This document shows positions 35,092 through 40,437 of a DNA stretch of 40,437 nt, one piece after another. Positions within the stretch are counted from its first letter, which is position 1. Each line of letters begins with the position of its first letter. The stretch is from Komagataeibacter melomenusus (lineage in GTDB: Bacteria > Pseudomonadota > Alphaproteobacteria > Acetobacterales > Acetobacteraceae): positions 1 through 40,437 of the forward strand of contig NZ_JABJWC010000032.1 in NCBI RefSeq assembly GCF_013155395.1, in the 5' to 3' direction. Both the position numbers and the translations under genes were made by a program. The notes under the pieces were generated by a model. That model did not search any database. It was not told the origin of the DNA and worked only from the letters and a program-made list of their open reading frames with translations.

Positions 35092-35571
35092 ATGCCGGAC
35101 AGAACACACCGTTATCAGGTCTCCCTTCTATGGACCGGAAACGGCGAACATGACGGGGCTTCCCGGCAGGCCCATCATCAACGCAGCTACGAACTGCACT
35201 GCACGGGCCGGCCGGTCATTGACGGCTCGGCCGCACCCGCCTTTCGTGGCGACTCCCAGAAATGGAACCCCGAGAAGCTGCTGCTCGGCGCCCTGTGCGC
35301 GGACCACCAGCTCTGGTTCATCCATCTGTGCACGGCGATGGGAATCGGCATCCTGTCCTATGCCGACCATGCCGAGGGCATTCTGGAGGAGTTTGATGAC
35401 GGGTCATTTTCCTTCACGCAGGTCATCCTGCGGCCCCACGCCGCCCTTTCCACCGCGCATGACGTCAAGCAGGTGATCGACCTGCACCATGATGCCGCCA
35501 TGCGCAGCTGCATCGCGCGCTCCGTACGCTTTCCCGTGACGTGCGAGCCGCGCGTGACCAGCGCGCAATAA
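35092..35571 (+). CDS. OsmC-like family protein with displaced cysteines
   Basis: The product is 159 residues. The OsmC fold is shown by NPEKLLLGAL, HLC, and HHDAAMRSCIARSVRFPV. OsmC/Ohr proteins reduce organic hydroperoxides with two conserved cysteines. The usual first cysteine position (SxCH) is here D71 in ALCADHQLW, with C69 two residues earlier. The usual second position is S139, with C140 one residue later. Other Cys are C37, C80 and C151. The protein may have lost peroxidase activity or use a shifted pair. It lies 40 bases after the kinase gene. Confidence 0.85.
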   Translation: MPDRTHRYQVSLLWTGNGEHDGASRQAHHQRSYELHCTGRPVIDGSAAPAFRGDSQKWNPEKLLLGALCADHQLWFIHLCTAMGIGILSYADHAEGILEEFDDGSFSFTQVILRPHAALSTAHDVKQVIDLHHDAAMRSCIARSVRFPVTCEPRVTSAQ

Positions 35572-35608
35572 TTTCTTGCCGCCAGCAGGCGGTTGATGGC
35601 ATTGCCCA

Positions 35609-36190
35609 ATGATGCTTGATCGCCTGTATGCCCGCATTACTGCCCTCGCCGCCAGTCGGCATGCCGTCATATGGCTGGCGGCCATCGCCTTTGCCGAGGC
35701 CAGCATCTTTCCGCTGCCGCCCGACATCATGCTGCTGCCCATGGTGCTGACACAGCGCGAGCGGGCCTTCCGGCTGGCCGCCATCTGCACCGCAGCCTCC
35801 GTGGCGGGGGCGGTGCTGGGCTGGTGCATCGGCTCGTTCCTGCTGGAATACGCGGCCATGCCAATCGTGCATTTCTATCATGCCGAGCATACATTGCAGA
35901 CCCTGCAGGACCGTTTCCGCGAATGGGGCGTGTGGATCATCCTCATCAAGGGGCTGACCCCCATCCCGTTCAAATTCGTCACCATTGCCAGTGGGGCGGC
36001 GCATCTGTCGCTGGTGCCGTTCCTGCTGGCCTGCGCGGTGACGCGTGGCGCGCGCTTCTTCCTGCTGGCCGCCCTGCTGCGCCGCTATGGCGCGCCGATC
36101 CAGGGCTTTATCGAGCAGCGCCTGCCGCTGGTGGCCGGGCTGTTCGCGGTCGTGCTGGTGGGCGGCATCGTGGCGCTGAAATACATCTGA
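35609..36190 (+). CDS. YqaA/DedA-like membrane protein (VTT domain)
   Basis: The product is 193 residues from the ATG at 35609 (ATG at 35612 is in frame too). It has about five hydrophobic segments. FAEASIFPLPPDIMLLPM at the start and GLTPIPFKFVTIASGAAH in the middle are the two re-entrant loops of the SNARE-associated/VTT fold; the family is the short YqaA form. DedA-like proteins help recycle lipid carriers such as undecaprenyl phosphate; the YqaA branch is not characterised well. Position between OsmC and SDR genes gives no functional hint. Confidence 0.85.
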   Translation: MMLDRLYARITALAASRHAVIWLAAIAFAEASIFPLPPDIMLLPMVLTQRERAFRLAAICTAASVAGAVLGWCIGSFLLEYAAMPIVHFYHAEHTLQTLQDRFREWGVWIILIKGLTPIPFKFVTIASGAAHLSLVPFLLACAVTRGARFFLLAALLRRYGAPIQGFIEQRLPLVAGLFAVVLVGGIVALKYI

Positions 36191-36317
36191 GGGGGGCACC
36201 CCTGCCCGCGCGATGGTGTTCGCCCGCGCCGCGCCGTGATAGGGTGCCGATCGTGATTTTCAGCCCGCGCGGTGTTGCCCGCGCGGGTCTTGTTACCAAC
36301 GGGTGGGAGCATCATTC

Positions 36318-37310
36318 ATGCCGCAGCAGGTTGCCGTCATTACCGGAGCGGGCGCGGGAATCGGCCGCGCCACGGCCCGCACACTGGCCCGGGCCGGGTG
36401 CGATGTCGCCCTGCTGGGCCGCAACCGCGACCGGCTCAATGATGCCGCCGCCGAACTGCGCGAACTCACCGTACGCACCCATATCGTCTGCGCCGACGTG
36501 GCCGATGCGGCAGCGGTGGAACAGGCGGCCGAGGAAATAGAGGAAAAGCTCGGCCCCATCACGCTGTGGATCAACTGCGCGGGCGCGACCGTAACCGGGC
36601 AGGTTGCAGCCCTTGAGGCCGATGAGATCCGCCGCGCGACCGAGGTGACCTATCTTGGCACCGTCAACGGCACGCGCGCGGCCCTGACCCGCATGCGCCG
36701 CCGGGGCCACGGCACCATCGTCAATCTCGACCGGCTGGCCAGCCTGCGCCCGCCGCCGCTGCAGGCGGTGGAGAACGGGGCGCGGGCCGCCGTGCGCGCC
36801 TTCTCCGAGAGCATCCGCCCCGAGATCCTGCATGATGGCGACCGCATTCATATCGCGCTCGTGCACCTGCCCGCCATCAACACGCCGCGTTTTTCATGGA
36901 CGCGCAACCACACCGGCAAGCGCCTCAAGCCGATGGGGCCGGTATACGAGCCTGAAATCGCAGCCGAGGCCATCTGCCGCGCCGCCTTCGGGCGCGAGCG
37001 TGACATCTGGGTGGGCCTGTCGGGCGTGCGCAACTGGGCGCTGTCCACCTTCCTGCCCGGCCTGTCGGACCGCTGGCTGTCGGGCAAGGGCTATGCGAAG
37101 CAACTGGAAAAGACGCCGGTGGACGGCAGCGAGCCCGATGACCTGTACGAAACCGTGCCCGGCGCCTATGCCGCCCATGGCCGGTTTGACATGGTCACGC
37201 GCAAGGCCATGCCATTCCTGCTGACCAGCCGCCACGCCCAGCTTGCCACCGTAACGGGGCTGATGGGCATCGTGCTGCTGGCCCTGCGCCGCAAAAAAAC
37301 TGAAAACTGA
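36318..37310 (+). CDS. Short-chain dehydrogenase-like protein lacking the catalytic tetrad
   Basis: ATG 36318 follows GGAG by eight bases; the product is 330 residues. The cofactor half is intact: TGAGAGIGRATA at 9-20, CAGA in the NAG position, and the D60 in CADVAD. The catalytic Asn-Ser-Tyr-Lys positions read T111, R139, E152 and R156, seen by gap-free alignment of the IVN...LQ...RAF region with ordinary SDRs. A hydrophobic segment and Arg/Lys tail close the protein (TGLMGIVLLALRRKK). It may be a non-catalytic NAD(P)-binding protein. A repeat element starts directly after its stop. Confidence 0.88.
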   Translation: MPQQVAVITGAGAGIGRATARTLARAGCDVALLGRNRDRLNDAAAELRELTVRTHIVCADVADAAAVEQAAEEIEEKLGPITLWINCAGATVTGQVAALEADEIRRATEVTYLGTVNGTRAALTRMRRRGHGTIVNLDRLASLRPPPLQAVENGARAAVRAFSESIRPEILHDGDRIHIALVHLPAINTPRFSWTRNHTGKRLKPMGPVYEPEIAAEAICRAAFGRERDIWVGLSGVRNWALSTFLPGLSDRWLSGKGYAKQLEKTPVDGSEPDDLYETVPGAYAAHGRFDMVTRKAMPFLLTSRHAQLATVTGLMGIVLLALRRKKTEN

Positions 37311-37392
37311 TAAAAGTTTTTGGTGAAGCTTTTTTCAAGAAGCTTCTAAAGACGCCGCCTTTTTGAAAAAAGGCGGCACCCAGAAACTTTTA
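37311..37392. repeat. Dispersed convergent-gene repeat, copy D (full length)
   Basis: The closing stem TAAAAGTTTTTGG (37311-37323) pairs with CCAGAAACTTTTA (37380-37392), with one T-G pair that would be a wobble in RNA. Hairpin 1 lies at 37325-37346 and hairpin 2 at 37354-37377. It begins on the base after the SDR stop and ends 22 bases before the end of ispE, which converges. Confidence 0.88.
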
Positions 37393-37413
37393 TCTGTAAA
37401 ACGCCCTTCCCGC

Positions 37414-38343
37414 TCAGGCGGGGATGGACGTGTGCACACCCGCACGGGTGCGGCACAGATCACCCGCCCATACCCACCAGTGCGCGCCCGCCTGCTGCAC
37501 GGCGGCCTGCGCTGCACGGGCAGCCTCGGGGCTGTCGAACAGGGCAAAGCACGTCGCACCCGAGCCACTCATGCGCGCAAGGCGGCAGCCGGGTGCGGCG
37601 CGCAGGGCGTCGAGCACGGTCGCAATTTCCGGGCAGATGGCGCAGGCGGCTTCCTGCAGGTCATTGGTCTGGGCTTCAAGGTCGCGCACCATATCGGCCA
37701 GCGTGGCCCAGGCGGCGGGCAGCGTGGCGCGGGGGGTAAAGACCGGCGCGCGGGTCTTGAACACCTGCGGGGTGGATACGCTCTGCCCGCAATTGACCAG
37801 CATCATGCCACACGGCGGCAGGTGGGGCGCGGGGGAGAGTTCCTCACCGATTCCCTCCATGCGCGCGGCGCACTGCTCAAGGCAGACCGGCACATCCGCG
37901 CCAAGCCGCGTGGCCAGCGCCATGAGCGTGGCGCGCGGCAGGTCAAGGTGCCACACCCGCAGCAGCAGCCGCAGGGCGGCAGCCGCATCGGCCGAGCCGC
38001 CGCCAATGCCCGAGGCCACGGGCAGTTCCTTGTGCAGCGTGATCGCCACATCCGGCAGCGCGCGCGCGGCCTGCGCGCCAATATGTTCGCGCAGCATCGC
38101 GCCTGCGCGCACGATCAGATTATCGGCGCAGTCCTCATGCCCCAGCCCGGCACAGAACCGGCCCTTGATGTCGAGCGCAACATGGCCGCCCTGCCCGCTG
38201 CCCCTTGTCAGCTCCAGCCGGTCCGCAGCCCCTGCAAATACGGCAAGACTGTCAAGCAGGTGATAGCCATCGGCCTGCCGTCGCCCCGTGACATGCAGGT
38301 ACAGGTTGATCTTGGCATGCGCCAGTTCGTGCAGCGACGACAT
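37414..38343 (-). CDS. ispE: 4-diphosphocytidyl-2-C-methyl-D-erythritol kinase
   Basis: The start at 38343 shares one base with the stop of the upstream TPR gene (TGATG), so translation may be coupled. The product is 309 residues. It phosphorylates CDP-methylerythritol in the non-mevalonate isoprenoid pathway. The GHMP-kinase motifs are visible: AHAKINLYLHVTG (K11), the ATP loop PVASGIGGGSADAAA, the GADVPVC segment and a late MSGSGATCFALF. It is a cytosolic enzyme. Pairing with a TPR gene is common in related bacteria, but the link is not explained. Confidence 0.94.
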   Translation of the reverse strand: MSSLHELAHAKINLYLHVTGRRQADGYHLLDSLAVFAGAADRLELTRGSGQGGHVALDIKGRFCAGLGHEDCADNLIVRAGAMLREHIGAQAARALPDVAITLHKELPVASGIGGGSADAAAALRLLLRVWHLDLPRATLMALATRLGADVPVCLEQCAARMEGIGEELSPAPHLPPCGMMLVNCGQSVSTPQVFKTRAPVFTPRATLPAAWATLADMVRDLEAQTNDLQEAACAICPEIATVLDALRAAPGCRLARMSGSGATCFALFDSPEAARAAQAAVQQAGAHWWVWAGDLCRTRAGVHTSIPA

Positions 38344-40172
38344 CAGTGACGGGTTCCATTTGGCTGGGAAGGGGAAGAAGGCGGCGTTGCCACCGGCTTG
38401 AGGTCGGCTGGGAGCGCCATGCTCCTGTGGGCCTGCCACGCATGGGCATAGTCCAGCGCCGCCGTGATCTTGCGGCGGTCCATCGGGTCGGGCTGGAACG
38501 CGATGGCGTTCTGCCATTCATTGACCGCCTCCAGCCTGCGGCCCGCCATCCAGTAGGCCACGCCAAGGTGGTAGTTGATGGCGGGGTCCTGCGGCATCTG
38601 CTCGACCGACTGCTCGAGCAGCGGCAGGCCCTCCGCCACATGGCCCAGCCGCATGAGCACCCAGCCCACGCTGTCGCGGATCTGGTTGTCAGACGGCGCA
38701 AGGGCCAGCGCGCGGCGCAGGTAGGATTCGGCCAGGGCCGGGTTCTCGCCATGCTCGACCATGGAATAGCCAAGGTAGTTCAGCAGTTCCGCCTCGTTGG
38801 GCGCAAGCTGGAGGGCATGCTGCAACAGCACCCGCGCCTGCGGCCAGTGGTTCTGGCGCTCCTGCGCTATGGCCTGGCCAAACAGCAGCCGCCAGTCATC
38901 GCCTTCCAGCCGGTGGGGGGCGAGGGCCGTGGCGTGCTGGTAGGCATCAAGGGCTTCGGGCCATTTCTGCTGGTCGAGCAGGGCATCGCCAAGGCTGCTC
39001 CACAGCGTGCGGTCATCGGGGGCCTGGCGCAGCAGGTCACGCAGTTCCTGCGCCGCCTGCTCCTTGTGGCCAAGCACCACGTCAAGATCGGCCTGCTCGG
39101 CGCGATAGACGGGCAGCAGCGGGTCACTGGCCGGGGCGCCATCAAAGGCGGCGCGCGCCTGCCGGTCCTGCTTGCGGGCATGCAGCATGGAGGAAAGCAG
39201 CAGCCGTGCCTCCGAATCCGCCGGGTCAAGGGTAAGCGCCATGCGCAGCATCATCTGCTCGGTGCCGCGCAGGGTGCCGATTTCCATCGCGGCATCGCCC
39301 GCGTGGTCTTCATCCGCGCCCTCATGGGCATAAAGCTGCTGGTCGATCAGCAGCGCCACCAGCCCGTAAGCCTGCGCCAGGCCCTGGGTGGCATGGCTCA
39401 CCACCGGGTGCTGGAGCATGGCCATGAGGTTGGCGCGCGCCGTTTCCAGCACCGGCATGGCGGTAATGCGCTGGTTGATCAGGTCGCGCGCCGCCGCCTC
39501 CTGCCCCTGGGTAACCAGCCAGCGCGCCATGACCACCGTGGTGAACAGGTCGCCGCTGCCCTTTTCCGCCGCCTGGCGGAACAGCGTGTCGGCACGCATC
39601 TGCATGCCGCCAAGCTGGGCGATCAGGGCCGAGTGCAGGGTATAGTAGCCGCCCAGCCGGGCATCGACCTCAGCGGGCGCAAGGGCGGCAAGGGCCTCAT
39701 CCGTCTTGCCCGCGCCCTGCAGCGCCCAGGCACGCAGCAGCGGGCGCAGCAGGCCCATGATCTGGTCGGCCGGCGCGTTCTGGTAATGCGTCACCGCCTC
39801 ATCCCACCGCCCGGCAAGGGCTGCGGCATTGCCCATGATCAGCGCGGGCATGACACCGGGGGGCTGCGCGTGGGCCAGGGCTGCCGCCTCCGGGCTGCCG
39901 GCCAGGATGCTGTAGAAAAACGCCCGCTCGCCAAACAGCCGGAAGGTTGGCGCAAGCCCTGCCGCCACGCCATAGGCCCGCGCGGCCTCGCTGTTGTCAC
40001 CTTCGGCCGCGGCCACGTTGCCAACAAGCAGATTGGTGGCCAGATCCTGCTTTCCGGCCTCGGTGATGGGGTCAACCGGCGGGGCGGCCCGCATTTCACG
40101 GTTGGGAATCCCGGCAAGGAGCGGTACAACAAGGGAGGCCACGACCATGCGTGACAGACGAGGTAAGAGCAT
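38343..40172 (-). CDS. Secreted tetratricopeptide-repeat protein
   Basis: Start 40172 (ATG) gives 609 residues; ATG 40148 is possible, and longer starts have no support. A signal peptide (hydrophobic VVASLVVPLLAG, cut near RAA) leads to a long run of helical repeats. Canonical TPRs are clear in the C-terminal half: WSSLGDALLDQQKWPEALDA, ELLNYLGYSMVEHGENPALA, DSVGWVLMRLGHVAEGLPLL and NYHLGVAYWMAGRRLEA. The protein is probably periplasmic or outer-membrane bound and holds protein complexes. It overlaps ispE by one base and is divergent from the next gene. Confidence 0.88.
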   Translation of the reverse strand: MLLPRLSRMVVASLVVPLLAGIPNREMRAAPPVDPITEAGKQDLATNLLVGNVAAAEGDNSEAARAYGVAAGLAPTFRLFGERAFFYSILAGSPEAAALAHAQPPGVMPALIMGNAAALAGRWDEAVTHYQNAPADQIMGLLRPLLRAWALQGAGKTDEALAALAPAEVDARLGGYYTLHSALIAQLGGMQMRADTLFRQAAEKGSGDLFTTVVMARWLVTQGQEAAARDLINQRITAMPVLETARANLMAMLQHPVVSHATQGLAQAYGLVALLIDQQLYAHEGADEDHAGDAAMEIGTLRGTEQMMLRMALTLDPADSEARLLLSSMLHARKQDRQARAAFDGAPASDPLLPVYRAEQADLDVVLGHKEQAAQELRDLLRQAPDDRTLWSSLGDALLDQQKWPEALDAYQHATALAPHRLEGDDWRLLFGQAIAQERQNHWPQARVLLQHALQLAPNEAELLNYLGYSMVEHGENPALAESYLRRALALAPSDNQIRDSVGWVLMRLGHVAEGLPLLEQSVEQMPQDPAINYHLGVAYWMAGRRLEAVNEWQNAIAFQPDPMDRRKITAALDYAHAWQAHRSMALPADLKPVATPPSSPSQPNGTRH

Positions 40173-40277
40173 GACGCCAGAATCTACCGCGTGCGGCGTC
40201 CGCTGCCAAACCCTGAACGGAGAGGCAGGACGGCGCGCGGCTGCATGGCCCGTGCCGGTGCGGGATATATCCATCCG

Positions 40278-40437
40278 ATGACTGATTCCCTGTCCCTGTT
40301 ACGCCTTTATGTGGAGTGGGGCGCGGATGACGCGCTGGACCCCGACCCGCATGACAGGCTGGCGCTTGCCATTCCGCCACGCAACCCCGCCCCTTTTGTA
40401 CAGCCCACCCCCATACAGCCAGACGCGGAGAATGGAC
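40278..40437 (+). CDS. Probable type 4 uracil-DNA glycosylase, N-terminus only (cut by window)
   Basis: An ATG at 40278 opens a frame that runs off the window. The visible 53 residues start MTDSLSLLRLYVEWGADDAL and continue with a Pro-rich linker. This matches my recollection of the N-terminal region of family 4 uracil-DNA glycosylases in acetic acid bacteria, but the catalytic motifs lie outside the window. The assignment is therefore tentative. About 105 bases separate it from the divergent TPR gene. Confidence 0.5.
   Translation, partial: MTDSLSLLRLYVEWGADDALDPDPHDRLALAIPPRNPAPFVQPTPIQPDAENG

Noticed and set aside
38346-40154. A 602-residue plus-strand open frame
   Set aside because: It mirrors the TPR gene in antisense and has no recognisable domain; same GC-driven artefact.
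1-40437. CRISPR arrays, insertion sequences, prophage genes
   Set aside because: No regularly spaced direct repeats, transposases, terminal inverted repeats with transposase genes, or phage structural genes were seen.

Overview
The window is a GC-rich (roughly two-thirds G+C by eye) chromosomal segment from an alphaproteobacterium. It is most likely an acetic acid bacterium (Acetobacteraceae, Komagataeibacter/Gluconacetobacter-like). The evidence is a bacterial pyruvate decarboxylase next to a membrane D-lactate dehydrogenase and an acetolactate/acetoin pathway, an OprB sugar porin, a SAM-II riboswitch ahead of metZ, an Mla/PqiC lipid transporter, and cbpM-cbpA. No phage, insertion sequence, integrase or CRISPR array was seen.

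Layout. 1-4116: plus-strand run of a mechanosensitive channel (cut by the window edge), an Fe/2-oxoglutarate dioxygenase and an anchored SGNH-like protein, with overlapping ends. 4332-7907: tight MCE lipid-transport operon (permease, ATPase, MCE protein, lipoprotein). 7913-10172: lower-GC patch of small accessory genes, including a decayed and an intact copy of the same gene, ending at tRNA-Gly(CCC). 10396-12950: SAM-II riboswitch, metZ, apaG, folE. 12953-14180: DJ-1/PfpI protein and moaB on the minus strand. 14217-17434: OprB porin, a small-molecule kinase and a small protein. 17493-24329: minus-strand Nudix hydrolase, pdc, dld, alsS, alsD, all acting around pyruvate except the Nudix gene. 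24571-26298: secreted protein facing cbpM-cbpA. 26580-30955: Na+/H+ antiporter, secreted protein, aldo/keto reductase, DUF2272 lipoprotein. 31074-35571: rhodanese, cysteine synthase, two-component system, OsmC-like protein. 35609-40437: YqaA-like membrane protein, degenerate SDR, ispE, TPR protein and the start of a probable uracil-DNA glycosylase.

How genes work together. D-lactate dehydrogenase feeds pyruvate, which Pdc turns to acetaldehyde (then to acetate by periplasmic oxidation in these bacteria), while AlsS and AlsD drain pyruvate to acetoin. MetZ, CysK and the rhodanese belong to sulfur metabolism. The response regulator/kinase pair probably reads a periplasmic signal through an unusual His/Gly/Pro-rich insert.

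The least explained signals are: (1) a dispersed element, four copies, able to fold as a closing stem with two hairpins, always between convergent genes; (2) a duplicated accessory gene that carries this element with it; (3) an SDR that has lost its whole catalytic tetrad; (4) an OsmC-like protein whose two cysteines are both displaced from the expected positions; and (5) the sensor kinase insert.
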